A stretch of 64,000 nt of DNA. Origin: Circinella minor (Eukaryota > Mucoromycota > Mucoromycetes > Mucorales > Lichtheimiaceae). Every line of letters begins with the position of its first letter. The first letter of the stretch is position 1. The notes beneath the pieces were generated by a model that was not told the DNA's origin, searched no databases, and was given only the letters and a program-made list of their open reading frames with translations. The stretch spans positions 124,001 through 188,000 of the forward strand of contig JAEPRB010000055.1 of NCBI GenBank assembly GCA_016758965.1. Reading direction: 5' to 3'. A program made the translations under genes and the position numbers. Shown here piece by piece: positions 33,877 through 46,280 of the stretch.

Positions 33877-34415
33877 GGGTTGTCGGGTCTTTTGTTTAAA
33901 GGTTGTACAAAGCTTAAAAAAAGAAAATTAACTAGTTTAAATACCGTAATAAAAAAGCATATTGAGTTGGCTATTATGGATTATCTTCATTTATGAGAAA
34001 AAAAACAAATGAGCAAAAGAATCATTTGAGTAATGTTACCCCAAACCAAGAGAATTATACCAATTATGTATATCAAATCCATGAACCTTTTATTCTATTG
34101 TTTCCTTGCAGAATTATTTTTTGTGTTTAAAAATGTTATTTGACTTTTCTTTCGCCGCTTTTTCGTACGTATGCAGGAAAGCTTATTAACAGAAAAGCAT
34201 GAACAATTTTTTTTAATTAACTTTTGTGTAATGTTCATCTATCTTTTCATATAAGTTAACGTAAAATCACAATTGTTTCATATTTTTTCTGAAAAAAATA
34301 ATAAACTTCACCTATTTTATACTTTTTTTCAGAACAATTTTTATTCAATAATATATATTATTTATCAATTCCTATATTAATTATATCTGCTTTACGGCTA
34401 CGTATTTTTTAGATA
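33877..34415. other. AT-rich intergenic DNA
   Basis: No open frame of note and no motif recognised. Two fuzzy TTTTTTCAGAA/TTTTTTCTGAA words lie near 34286 and 34326. Confidence 0.4.
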
Positions 34416-35392
34416 CTACAGGTAAATAGACACAACGGCAACATATCTGTTGATAATAATTCTACGCGAAATCATAAAAGCATCGCGCCAAGTAAAAACC
34501 ACGTTTCCACCAATGTGATAGTCCCCTCTTTGCAAAACTGAAAAGGACTCAGCGCCAAATCGAAGAAAAAATCCATAGTTTTGGTCGGTGGCTAAGAGTA
34601 AAGTCAAACGAGAATTAGCAAGGCTTCTAATAGTTTAAGATCGAGTGATTTTAAAGAGTTTGTTGGGCATTCTCATAAATGCTTGAACATGTGTTGTAAT
34701 AGGCAATCGTTCTGAAAAAAAATTCTTTCACGCGTTCATGACAGTAAGCTCGTGCATCTGGACTGGCTCTAAGGAGCAGACAACAACAACAACAACAAAA
34801 GAATGCATTTTTTTGGTTCATCCAATTTATTTTTTATCAGAAATAAAAAAAAATCATTGAATCCGGAAAGGGGGGGGAAGTACCATATGGCGAGGGATAT
34901 AGATAGAGACAAAAGATAAAGGTATGTGTTCTTTGCTCATAACGGAAGATGCGGCTACAAGAGCTGTCTTGCTTTCTATTATTATTTAATTCATTCAGGG
35001 TCGTCAAGGTTTTGACATATCTTGCAATGATCAACATTTTTACATAGAATGTCTATCCTACTATATATATATTCAACAATGTACGCAGCTATGCTATCGT
35101 TATCCTTAATATTCCGCGGATAAGCATGTCGATCAACAATCTTATTGTTGAATATATTGTCGTAATGGTCTTACGTACACCATTACAGTTCCAGTGATAA
35201 CATTGTGACTTTTCAAAGAAGCGCTGGTCAGCTTCTGCAGTCTAAAAATTAAAAAGAAGGTCAGCCACATTGTTAATTAATATCTGATAAGCATATACAG
35301 GTTCACGACACTTCGTGCGATCCTTTTAGTCCACAGGCCATTTTCGATGACATAATGTAAAGATTAAGGAAATAATCTTAAATTGGATTCTT
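34416..35392 (-). pseudogene. Decayed gene, Cys/His-rich, family unknown
   Basis: The minus strand shows coding-like blocks without a usable start. KDRTKCREPVYAYQ near 35330-35283 is preceded by an in-frame stop after RKWPVD. After an acceptor TTTTTAG at 35242 comes an 83-codon open block (35241-34991) with SQCYHWNCNGVRK, HAYPRNIKDND and CKNVDHCKICQNLDD. Further down are LLRASPDARAYCHERVKEFF, a frame break, PITTHVQAFMRMPNKLF, a stop after KITRS, then LATDQNYGFFLRFGAESFSV and VVFTWRDAFMISRR (34607-34440). Several Cys/His pairs suggest zinc binding. Breaks in three places show it is not functional. I do not recognise the family; a transposon-related or expanded lineage-specific gene is likely. 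Confidence 0.5.
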
Positions 35393-36575
35393 ATTTTTGC
35401 ATAATTACTCTTACGGATGTAACAACAGTACTTTTATTTCTTCATTTAACATACAGTATCTAATAAATAGTAGCCTATTCTACCAAATAAAAGTATGCAG
35501 TTGTAAAGCACTAAAACAGATTATAATTATCCAAACGTCGGGAAGTGCTTTGAAATAAGAATAAAACGTTAATCCTCCACTAAGTTGTACACATGATCTC
35601 TCCAGGAAAGATAATCACTGATTATTTTGGTAGTATTGCAAGAAAGTATTAACGAGGAGCTTTTTATGGTTCAAAAATATTTTTTTTTCAGCTGTTGATC
35701 ATGATTTGAAAAGTTCTTGATTGTGTTGCCAACGCCTGCTTTAATACATATAATTTTACATAAATTATGTTGTATATTTTTTATTGTAATAAATACACTT
35801 GGACATAATGAAAAGAGGGAAAGCGAGTGGCGAGATATTGAAGAACAAGATTACATTAGACATTGAAGCGTTCAATGTGTGATTGAAGCACTTCGTATAA
35901 AGATATAAAATAAAGAAATAATACACTATGTAGTTGTATTTGAATAATAAATTATATGGAATAGAATAGAAAATTGGGTAGTGGGAGTTCTTATATCCGG
36001 GAATATCACGTCTGAATCCACAAAAGAGAAATCTTATAATGAGTTTTAGAGATTTTATGCTCAAAGAAAACTATTGTCAGGCCAATTATTTGATTGTTAA
36101 AAGACTAAAAGATTTAAAGGTAAAGATAGAACTGAAGAAAATATTTATTAAAATTATTTTGGGCTACGTATTTATATTACTTGCAATGACGAAAAAGTGT
36201 CGCAGCACACACCAATAAACAAATATCACGTAGTTTGGCATTTTGTGATACTTTAACGGTGATATAAATAATAATAATAGTACTGTATCATACTAATAGT
36301 TATAATGATATTAATGATAACAAGGATAATAATGACAAGGATAATAATGATAATGATAATAATAGTAATAGTAATGATAAATATTAAAGATAATAACAAT
36401 GATGGTATAAAAATGTTTTTAATTTTTATACGTTATAATATACTTAGAGTACATGGATACAATAAAACAAAAAAAAGAACGTTATACCTATATGCAGCTA
36501 ATTGTTTTTTTATAACATTAAGAATGAAGTATACATGGTAATTGAATATAGACATAAAGCTAGTACATATTTTCT
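35393..36575. other. Intergenic AT-rich DNA with ATGATA/ATAATG simple repeat
   Basis: An imperfect ATAATGATA-type microsatellite spans about 36260-36400. Open frames at 35765-36064 (minus) and 36305-36541 (plus) are low-complexity and lack splice or family support. Confidence 0.45.
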
Positions 36576-38966
36576 TTAGTTGGAAACATCAAAGCGCTTT
36601 AACCGACCAAAACCAAAAATTAAAATGCTAGCGCATGCAAGTGCAGCTGCTGATCGGAACAACCAAATAGCACCAAAATATTGATAAAGGTATCCTCCAA
36701 TCTAAGAAAAATCATAGTAGCATAAAGGTTGTTAGGTAAATAATTCATTTCTTACATAAAAATATATACACCCAACTTAAGCTATTTTTGATACCAATCA
36801 TGAATACAACTGAGATGAAACATTTTACTCACCAAAGCACCCCCACCTGTACCTAGTCCAGTATGCAAGGCACCCAAAATTCCTTGCGCCATGGCCCGCT
36901 GTCTCGATGGGAATAACGCATCCATTTCTTTGACAGCCGTTCCCCAAAAAATTCCAAATCCGATACCTATATCATAAAAGATTACTTAAATTATTTATGA
37001 TCATGGGTTACGATTTTTTGTTTTAGAGAAGTATATATTTATGTCATGTTATTAATATACCATGGAGCGTTTGAAGCAAAAGTGCACTAATATTTGTAGT
37101 CAATGTATCCGGTGATAATATAGTATAGGCTAAACAGCGAACGATTATTGCAGCATGTGAAACAATGATAAGTCCAGTTGTTCCCAAACATTCCGTCATC
37201 TACCAAAAAAAAAAAAGAAGAATAGAAAAGAAAAGAAAACCACTAGATCAGGGAATATTCTAAAATGTTATCTATTTATAAGTCTATAATAATGCTTATT
37301 TAATACTCATATACGTACTTGTTTGGAGAAACAGAAACATAAAAGTTCCGTAATACCGCCTAATGGCCCCGTCCATCCAATCCAACTTGTTGGCGTATGT
37401 AAGTCATGATTTAAAAACAAAAACAAAAAGTTGACGATCATGGATAGAACAATTCCAAATAATAGCGTTGTTATCAAAAAACATAGAACCCGTGGCGACT
37501 TGAATAATAGATGGGACAATGATTCGTCATGTACTTCTTCAGAAGTGTGTACTACAATATTTGATCCACCTGATGACGACTCACCATTACTATTATTATT
37601 CGTTTCAAATACAAGAGCATCCATCGAGTCCTCCAACGATGCTTTCCGTGGGATAGCAAGATTGATATCCATACTGTCAGTATCTTCCAGTTGTTCATCT
37701 GCTTCATCCCGTAAAGTATGAGCTGTTGAAAGTATCGAACGTCGACTTTTAGTTTTGGAAAGATTAAGAATCGTTGGTGTTGTTATTTCATGAGTGATTT
37801 GACTGACGCCATTGTTGTCATTGATATCAATAGCATTACTAGGGTAATTGGGGCGGGAGTTATTATTATTATTAAATAATGAAATAGACTGGTAGTTTTT
37901 GTTGTTAAATTGTAATGCTTTTTCTTTTTCTTGATACTGATTATAATTGTTGTTGTTTACAAGCAAAGTTTGTTTTGGATCGCATCCTTCAATAGCTCGC
38001 ATATGATCATCGTTAATTAAAGTAGACGGACAGAAACCCGGCATATTCTCATGGTCTTCTTGTCCCAAGCCACCGAATATTTCACTATTATTATTCGTAA
38101 CGTTTGTCATAAGGGCGCAGGTAATGAAAGAAATAGTGGAAACACCAAATACCCAAAATATTACATCAACATTGCCACTAATATCCATAAGCACTCCAAC
38201 GATCAAGATAGTAAGACCAGTCGAAACTGATCCCCACAAGCGTTGCTCTCCTTTAAGATTATAGGTGTATAAATAGTCCAAACAAAAACGCACCTCAATC
38301 AGTATTTTTTATGTAAGATTCTTGAAAGATAAAAAAAAAAAGTTATATAATAAATCTGTATATTTATATACCATAAAGAATTTTGTTTGGACCCAGGATT
38401 TTCATCACTGCACTATCCACCAAGGAAACATTAGGTAAAGTAAAAAAAGCAAATATGAGGGCAAGAGCAGAAGTAATCCATACAACGGTGGCATTATCAA
38501 GTGACTGTTCTTGCAGTTCTTCTTTCAAAATTATATATTCGCTGTTGTTATTATTGTTGCCGTGTTGTTGGTAATGATAGTAATAATAGTTTTCTGCTTC
38601 CTTGAGAAAAATTGGTGATCGTAATGATAGTATTGCTTTTATGTCGAAATCGATATCGTTTATGCTGTTTTTTTGATTTAATGTTGAAGAAACAATGTGC
38701 CCTAATAGCATTACTCCTATGACAGCGACACCACCTATGAAACTTGTCATTGCCATAACAACACCATGAAGATTAGGACGCTTGTCAACAAGACCAGTCC
38801 ATAAAGGACAAGCAAAGGACTGGATAAATGGGGCAATCGCCAATACAAGGCCAATTTGATTTGAAGAAAACCCAAGAGCATCATGATAATAAAGCTGAAG
38901 ATATGGTTGAGCTGCTGAAAGTAACGCAAAAACCGTTATGTAAAGAAATTTACAAAGTGTGTACAT
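36576..38966 (-). CDS. Major facilitator superfamily permease (MFS_1-like)
   Basis: Exons on the minus strand are 38966-38372, 38250-37319, 37199-37061, 36966-36833 and 36701-36576, 1,926 nt, 641 aa. About twelve hydrophobic segments fall in two groups of six. They are separated by a very long Asn/Ser-rich central loop (about 270-450) with KSRRSILST and RKASLEDS, likely phosphorylation sites. A second Asn/Tyr-rich loop lies in the first half (YYYYHYQQHGNNNNNSE). Segments include PYLQLYYHDALGFSSNQIGL, LVDKRPN between helices 2 and 3 (the MFS loop), EQRLWGSVSTG and IGFGIFWGTAVKEMDALFP. The EQRLWGSVSTG-type motif is typical of the MFS_1_like group. The substrate is unknown. The asparagine-rich insert is lineage-typical. 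Confidence 0.85.
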
Positions 38967-40209
38967 TTATATATAAATAGTGAAAGAAGAAATATAATGA
39001 GTAAAGAGAAAAAGGAAGCAAACAAAAACGGGAAAAAAAAGAGGAAGTATCAGAATTATTTCTTTCTCTTTTTTTAATGTATATAAAGCGGTAATTAGTT
39101 AAAATGATGCTAGATTACTGATAATGCATACGTACATGCTGACTGTACATAAGTATATAACATATGTAGTAGTATGTAAGTACAAAAACAACGATCGGTT
39201 GTCAAGTACAAAGGGAAAAAGAAAAAGAAAGGCTAAACTTATTATGCACTTTTCTATATTTTGTGTTTATTTTAAATAAAATACGTATATCATTTTTTGA
39301 ACCTCATCTTATTGAACATAAGAGTAACAATAAGTAAGTAGCTAATACTATATACCTATCGACCAAAAATTTATAATATTAAATAAAAAAAATCGGCATA
39401 AAGGGAAGGGATTAGATTTGACCTAAAAGTTATATTTGGGCTCATCTACAAACACTGTGATTTATCCATTTAATTTGAGTTTTTTTTTAGAGAAATCACT
39501 ATAATGGCTAACTTTGTTCATCGGATATAAGTCCTACAATAACAACAATAGTAACGAGTTTATTATTATAATAATAAAAGCTTTCTGTGTTAATAATCGG
39601 TTTGAGCGAAAAAGAAAACGTGGGAGTACGTAGATTGGCAATTGAGTGATCTTAGCAATTGCGTTCGATACGTATCTAAAAAGCTTTTATTTTTACGATC
39701 CAATTTTATATATCAGGAAACGACATATTACCACCCAATATGCATGATGCAAAAATAAAAATAAATCTTTTAGTAAATAATTAAATGGAGTGAGAAAAAT
39801 TCAGCACGCATGTTCAGCAGTATCACATTAATATTAAAATAATAATAAATCTAAATAATCCAAAATAATAATAATACGGAATAACACTAGCTCCAATGTT
39901 TGACAAATGCCTTTTTCAAACCCATTATGCGTATAAAGCAAAATCTTCTCTTTCCACTATAATTTCTCAAATTAAAAATATGTAAGTCCGGGAAAACTTT
40001 ATAGCAAGGTTTATCGATATAAGCAAACAAATGAATAGATTTAAGGATGGTTATACTTTTACAATAAGAAAAAAAAAGAGAGAGAGAGCGGGAGAAGAAG
40101 AAAGAATATACAAGCTACTATTACGTAGCCATCTTTCTTTGCTTCTTTTATTCAATGACTCATAAAGAAATCATCACTACCGTCAATGCTGCTACTACTG
40201 ATGCTGCTG
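38967..40209. other. Intergenic AT-rich DNA
   Basis: It includes the MFS promoter (A/G-rich on the plus strand, about 38975-39060) and about 1.1 kb of featureless A/T-rich sequence. I see no gene or repeat. Confidence 0.45.
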
Positions 40210-41511
40210 CTAATTACTGGAAGCGATTCCTCCTTCTCCTATCCCAACAGCTTTTTCCACAACCTCACGCATAAGATCAACCAAAGTACAACAAGATATT
40301 AATAAATGAGCTTCGATCAATTCGGTATCATCAAATAGTTCTACTGCAGTTTGATCGATAGCAAGTTTACCCAAATGAATCAAGTAACCCATTCGATGAC
40401 TATCAAATTCGGCCATTAACTTCCAATTCCGTCTACGACGTTGTCCATCAGCTGGTATTTCTTCAATAGGTGCTATTTCACATGTCATATTATGTGATAG
40501 TAAACTAGGTCGTCTCCATCGTATCCAATAGCCTTCATAAGTAGTTTCATAGACAAACATTAAGTGCGATTTGGTCTTGTTGATTATTTCATTTTGTTCT
40601 TTTCCACATTCGATAACGATATCCTTTTCAAATGCCCGTCGTCGCGTCTCAGCTACCTTGGATTCGCCTTCATCACTCTCCTTTTCTTTTTCAGCACCAC
40701 GGTATAGAATATTCTGAAAGCCCCATGAATATGAATGTGGTTGAACTTTACGATATGCCACTGTTTTGCTTCCATAAGGATAAATATCATGCATTTGAGG
40801 CTTGTTGAGTGCATGTTTGCGGAGCTCGTATATCAGCATATTCTCTGGTATCCCTTTCTTCTTTTTTTTCTTATCCTTGGTGCTTTCTAGTGAATTAAAT
40901 AGAAGCTGTTTACTACTGTCACGACTGCTGGTACTGGTGCTTGGACTAAGGTTGGTTAAACTAGATGTATATGTATTTCGACGTAATGACATGTATGATA
41001 AGGGAGATACAAGTTCATCATTTACACTGGCTGCGGTTGTTGTCGTTGGAGCATGACTCAAAACGGATGCTGTTACAAAAGTATCACTACTATTGTGGCT
41101 TTGACTGCTACTGTAGCTACTACTGGTACCAATAGTTGTTGTGCTGTAATTTTTATTAATGTCTATCACAGTATTCTTATTCGCTTCTACTTCCCCTTTT
41201 GGGATAGTTGCTGTCGTTGCTATCCCCTCGTTACTATGACGTAATAACTGTTGTTTTTGTTCATGTTCTGTAAGATTTTCTTGATTGTCATTAGTTGGAC
41301 TGACAGGACTGACAGGACGCTTATTATGACCAATAGCAAGTTGTATTACTGTTTCTATTGCTACGCCTGATTCTCCTGAAGGTTGTTCATCTTTTTCATG
41401 AGGTCGATCGTATACAATACCATCTTCATAAGCATTAGGTTTGTCATATATGGGAGAATCTATTGTATTTGGTTTTTGAAATTGTTCATTGATTGAGTTG
41501 GTATCCGTCAT
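40210..41511 (-). CDS. Conserved fungal protein of unknown function (433 aa, single exon)
   Basis: The N-terminal half is disordered: Ser/Thr/Asn-rich, with YDKP and YDRP repeats (residues about 20-40), SPVSPT, and a KKKKKK run near 215. The C-terminal half (about 225-425) is compact. It has ENMLIYELRKHALNKPQMHD, KVQPHSYSWGFQNILYRG, MFVYETTYEGYWIRWRRPS, NWKLMAEFDSHRMGYLIHLG and a helix LLISCCTLVDLMREVVEKA. The strand-rich aromatic pattern would fit a beta-barrel of tubby/LURP-one type, but this is only a guess. No membrane segment or signal. It is divergent from the WD-repeat gene, 489 bases apart. Confidence 0.75.
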   Translation of the reverse strand: MTDTNSINEQFQKPNTIDSPIYDKPNAYEDGIVYDRPHEKDEQPSGESGVAIETVIQLAIGHNKRPVSPVSPTNDNQENLTEHEQKQQLLRHSNEGIATTATIPKGEVEANKNTVIDINKNYSTTTIGTSSSYSSSQSHNSSDTFVTASVLSHAPTTTTAASVNDELVSPLSYMSLRRNTYTSSLTNLSPSTSTSSRDSSKQLLFNSLESTKDKKKKKKGIPENMLIYELRKHALNKPQMHDIYPYGSKTVAYRKVQPHSYSWGFQNILYRGAEKEKESDEGESKVAETRRRAFEKDIVIECGKEQNEIINKTKSHLMFVYETTYEGYWIRWRRPSLLSHNMTCEIAPIEEIPADGQRRRRNWKLMAEFDSHRMGYLIHLGKLAIDQTAVELFDDTELIEAHLLISCCTLVDLMREVVEKAVGIGEGGIASSN

Positions 41512-42000
41512 GATCGTGACAACAAAATAATAACTAGGTATATGTATATGGAGAGGGTGAGAAAGAAAAAGGTTTATAAGGGAGTGGTGGAAGGGAAGAG
41601 AAAGGGGGAATCTTTTGGACGTTTATCCGTCGTTTTGCCCCTGCCACAACTGTAGAGAAAGAGATCTAAGAGGGGTTTCCATGGTAGCACCAACACCATA
41701 GAAACCAAATAAGGATTGTTGCCCGACAACAGCAAGAAAAATTTCGCGTGATCAGTTCCAAAAAAAAAAAGCAGTTGATCAGATTCCTGCTTTCAAAATT
41801 GCCGCTCTGCATTAATTATAAGTTCGCTGGTTTTTTTTTTAATATAAAAAGCCCAATAACAAGGGGTTTTTTCATTATTTCTTGTCTTAGCCCAAGTGAG
41901 ACCTCCCCAACACAAATGCAAGTTTTTTTTATATAAAATTCCAGCCGAATACAGAAGAGAATCAAATCTCTTTTAATTAACAAACAATAATAATAGTATA
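41512..42000. promoter_or_regulatory. Divergent promoter region with TATA before the WD-repeat gene
   Basis: 489 bases between two divergent ATGs. ATATAAAA at 41931-41938, about 65 bases before the right-hand ATG, is a plausible TATA. GGGAAAGAGAAAGG-type purine tracts lie on the left side. A small frame at 41748-41936 is not credible. Confidence 0.45.
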
Positions 42001-43736
42001 ATGACAGTTGTCGAGTCTGCTGATATTACAAAGTAAGAGCTTTGTCAACTATTCTTCTTAAATATTATTCATGAAATAATTTGAACGACTTAATATTTTC
42101 TTTTCTTCTTTTTGGTCAGTAACTCAACGACAAAATTCGTCGTTATGAACCCTCATATCCATGATCAGAGAGTTTCTATTCATCACTGGTAAAAAAAAAA
42201 GAAAAAGAAAAGCCTCTAAAAATCTGGATAATATAACCAACTCAATTTTTTTTACGAAACATACATACAAATGTAGGCAATTACGGGATTTGATTATGCA
42301 GCCAGATGATCCTCAGTTCAAACACGAATTAGTGGTACCCGTAGATCAAGACGTATATAGAGTAAGTATAATAGTAAAAAACGTGAATGCGTGTAGGTTT
42401 GTGAAGCTTAAGAACTAGTTAAATATACAAAGAATTTATTCATTTGCTGTTTGTTCTTTCATTTTTAGTATAATTATCAAACACATCAACAAAGATACCT
42501 TCTAAAGGGATTAGGATACCATCCCACTTGTATGGCCACAGGGTAAAAATTTTAAAACAAATAATAATTATACGATCAAACCTTTTTAATTCTTTTTGTT
42601 TCTTTTAGTTGCGGTTACTGGGCAGCTGGTGGTCAACGTGGTGATTTAACTGTGAAAGACTTGAATTCTGATTATGAAGTGTAATTATTATTATTTTTTA
42701 CAGTTTGTAATTATTGTTCAATACACTTACTTTTTATTGGTTTATATTCAAATTCGTTTGATAGGAGTATTACCACGTCGCCTAATAGTACAATCAACAA
42801 TGGCTTATGTTTCTCTAATGTAAATAATGAAACGAGATTAATTGTTTCTAATAATGACGCAACGATTCGAATATTTTCCATTCCAAATTTACAATTACTT
42901 CAAACCATTCCGTTTAATGTAGCTGTTAATCATAGTATGTGCTATTGTTAATGTTGTTATGGATGGAAGCAGAAAAGAGATAAGCTGAGCGGTGTTTTTT
43001 TCTTTATCTATAATATAGCATCTGTAAGTCCTGACGGGAAGAAAATGATCGTTGTTGGGGATGACAAAAAAGTTCATTTATTTGCTGTGACACCAGGAGG
43101 ACGTTATGATATGGTGGCAACCATGGGAGCTTCAAAAGATGCGAATTTTTCAGTGTCATGGACAGCGAATTCTGACAAATTTGCTGTAGCAAGTCAAGAT
43201 GGATCAGTTCATGTTTGGGATATTAGACATCGAGATCCTCTTTATTGTTTTAACGGTGTTGGCAATGTAAGCATGAAATATATATATATATATATTTATT
43301 ATTTCAAATTCACAATACATGACTTAATGAATTGATGTAAATGACGTATCACTGAACTATTACTATTAGTCATCGATTACAAAGGGGGCAGTAAGATGTG
43401 TAAAATTTACACAGTCAAGAGCTGTTGATTTGCTTGCTTACACTGAGGTAATAATGATGAAATTGTGTAATAAGTAGAAACCATGAAAGCAAGCTAATAT
43501 GTACTTTTTTTTGTAATTGTTATCAGCACGTTTCACATGTCCATATTGTTGATGCCAGATCTTTTGATACACAACAAACAATACGAGTAGGACCAGCAGG
43601 TCAAGATACACCAATAACAGGCCTTGAATTTTCACAGGATAGTCAAAAGATGTTTGTAGGTGTGGATAATGCAATTCTTGAATATGATATTGATACTCCA
43701 AGTAGGCGAAGATTTCCGCAAGGAGCATTACTTTAA
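42001..43736 (+). CDS. WD40-repeat protein (DUF2415-type)
   Basis: Nine exons: 42001-42032, 42120-42188, 42277-42361, 42469-42542, 42609-42680, 42765-42934, 43019-43266, 43370-43447 and 43527-43736, 1,038 nt, 345 aa. Beta-propeller blades show as GYHPTCMATGCGYWAAGGQ, LIVSNNDATIRIFSIP, SVSPDGKKMIVVGDDKKVHL, NSDKFAVASQDGSVHVWDIR, LAYTEHVSHVHIVDAR and GLEFSQDSQKMFVGVDN. VHVWDIR is a clean WD ending. The N-terminal HIHDQRVSIHHWQLRDLI plus this propeller resembles fungal proteins annotated with DUF2415. A scaffold role is the usual expectation for a propeller, and no partner is visible. Most exons are below 100 nt, so single-frame ORF calling misses half of the gene. Confidence 0.85.
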
Positions 43737-45731
43737 TGTATTCAATAGTATATTACCATCAATTAATGTAATTTTGTATATTTGTAAATCCTCCTACAGA
43801 CTTTTTGGAGATATATAAACACACTTGTTATTATACATTTAAATCTACATATAAGCCATGTAATTTGTATGAGCACATAAACGATTATATGTTACTGTTA
43901 TTATCGCTTTTTTGCGGTCCACGTAACTATATAAGTGCTGCTAACTTGCTTAGCTTGTCTATGTTTCCATTCTTTCAAATAGTTAATTATTCAAATAATA
44001 GCTATTCGGTCAGTTAAGTATTTAGTTAAATAGCTTTTGAATCTCTCGAAAAAATTTTTAATAATGATATACTATCTTGAGGTTGCTGCTGCTGCTTGGT
44101 ACCATTATTGCTATTGTTGAGTTTCTCGCACAGCACTCACCTTCGAAGGTAAAAAAAAAACCGTAGATTGCTTATTATCCTTTAACAACTACATTCAAAT
44201 TATAACTCGACTGTAGCTTGTACGTATGTTTTGAATAAATAAGTGTCTTACTGGTTGTATATATTTTTTACAGTACATATAGAGAATATCCTCATTCGCT
44301 CAAATACAGTTTCTTTTTTTTTTTCATTATCGAGTTTACTATGCCTTCTTCAAAATTTGTAACAGTCAAATAAATGATTTGTCAAGAGGATACTTTTATT
44401 TGAATTTTCTATGGCATCAAACTTTATAATGGTATACTTGAGACCGATATATACATGTGATTCATATACCTTTGTTAGTACCGATTTATTTTTATGTTTT
44501 GTATTCCCCAATATTTTAGTTGTAATTATTATTTATTCTCTTTATCAAACTTTGATCTTCAGTTTAGTATTAATATAATAAATGGACTATTTTCAATATT
44601 TATTTTTTATCTCAATAAATAAATAGGAAAAATATGCAACAAATAATGTAGTATACTCGAAACAGACATTTCTTGCCACACTTGTTCAGGTAGTAGCTGT
44701 ATATTAATTTTTTGAATAATGTAATTGATAATCACATAATAGATCCTTTCTGTTTTTTCCCCAGTTTCCATCTGTAGTCTCAGAATTTCTCGTAATTAAA
44801 TATGTTCTTATAGCTTCTAAATAGGCCGCGGTTCAGCTGTGGCTGTTTTGGTTCCAACTTAAATTTATTAATCCTGCTGTTCGGTTATTATTTGGCAGCA
44901 GCAATTCCCACCTCTTTTGGCTTTTAGATGCACGGTTGAATTACTCGTCTTTGGGTGTTTTGAATTGCTTACTAACCCTTTATAATAACAACATATCGTT
45001 AATTTTTTCTCTTCACTCATTATCACCATCCTTGCGTTTTCTTTGAATAATAAAGAACGAAAAAGAAGGTAGCAAGGACATAACAATAACCAATAGAATT
45101 GCAATATTATTATTTTCATCATGTTTATTTTCTCTTTTCTTATTTCGTGACAAGAGTTTTTCATTTTCTAATTGTTTCGCTGAATGTTAATTAATTAAGT
45201 TTTGATCAATTCGTACGAAATTGACAGCCTAAATTTGTGAATTTTCGAAAGATCAAATAGGCAGGAATTCTGGAAAAAGTTGTCACTGTAATACATTTTA
45301 AACAGTGATTATGTTTACACTTGACAATCGTAAAATGATTCGTTAAAAGTTTTTTTTTGCCTATATACAAAAAAAATAGGTAAAATAAACCGAGAAACGG
45401 GAAACGGGAATTTGGTTAGGTTAGCAAGCTTGAATTAATGCTCTCTTTCCAAGCTGTCTGAGCGTGTCTGCATCATTGTTGTATACCATATGTAGATTCA
45501 ACACACTGCACATACATATACATAAGCGCGCATAAACCAAGAATGAACAAAAAGTTAATTTTACTTGAAAATATTATTTACTAATAATTGATTAAAATAT
45601 TATATACGCTATGTATACATTGATTGTTTTTATCCTGTTGTATATCATACTTTTATGGATGTATGATATGTATATGTATGCTATAGTATGTTTTTGCTTT
45701 TGCTTTTGCTTTTTTTTTTTATCTCAATTAA
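43737..45731. other. 2-kb AT-rich intergenic DNA
   Basis: No splice-supported gene. A minus-strand ATG frame at 45164-44868 (98 codons, hydrophobic start then Lys/Cys-rich tail) is the only candidate and has no recognisable family. A TTTTGC-type repeat (GCTTTTGCTTTTGCTT) lies near 45695-45712. Confidence 0.4.
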
Positions 45732-46280
45732 TCACAGTAAGCAGCACATTTCAGCGCAGTCTTGAGCAGCACAACAACAACAAAGTCCTGCCAAACTGTA
45801 TCATATATATATAATGTCTGTTAGTTCATTTCATTAACCACAAAGGTCATCTTATTTTTAATAATTTTACATTACAGTGATAGATATATTAATAGCTTCC
45901 TTACCATGCTAAACAGGATTGACCTGCACCACCGCCAACATTTGGTTGCTGTTGATAATAGCCCCCACTATTACTATACATTGGCTGCTGTGGCTGATAG
46001 TAACCTCCTCCTTTGTTTTTGGTTTTGAAATTCATTATTCATAAAAAAATATTGATCTCAGAAGGGGGAAAAATCAATTGTAAGCAATATTTAACAATTT
46101 ACCTTGTTGTCCATAAGCACCGCCCCCTCCACTGTAGTTACCACTATAGCTTTGCTGATTGTAACCTTGTCCATAACCTTGACCATAGCCTTGACCATAG
46201 CCTTGACCATAGTTCTGTTGATTATAACCTTGATTGAAACCACCACTGTTATTATTATAAAAGTCTTTACTTGATCTCAT
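45732..46280 (-). CDS. CYSTM-family small cysteine-rich tail protein
   Basis: Exons on the minus strand are 46280-46103, 46010-45905 and 45795-45732, 348 nt, 115 aa. The last 21-codon exon is too small to be found by ORF length but completes the signature. The N-terminal about 85 residues are Gly/Tyr/Gln/Asn-rich with direct GYGQ repeats (46156-46206). The C-terminus reads SCLACLAGLCCCAAQDCAEM then CCLL, the cysteine-rich transmembrane-like CYSTM module. Such eukaryotic tail proteins associate with membranes and are linked to stress tolerance and, in yeast, to the plasma membrane. A TTATAAAA element lies about 80 bases upstream. The stop directly follows the Cys-Cys-Leu-Leu end. Confidence 0.85.

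Noticed and set aside
44868..45164. 98-codon minus-strand ATG ORF
   Set aside because: It has a hydrophobic start and a Cys/Lys-rich tail but no known family, no splice or promoter support, and lies in a featureless AT-rich desert. Kept only as a note.
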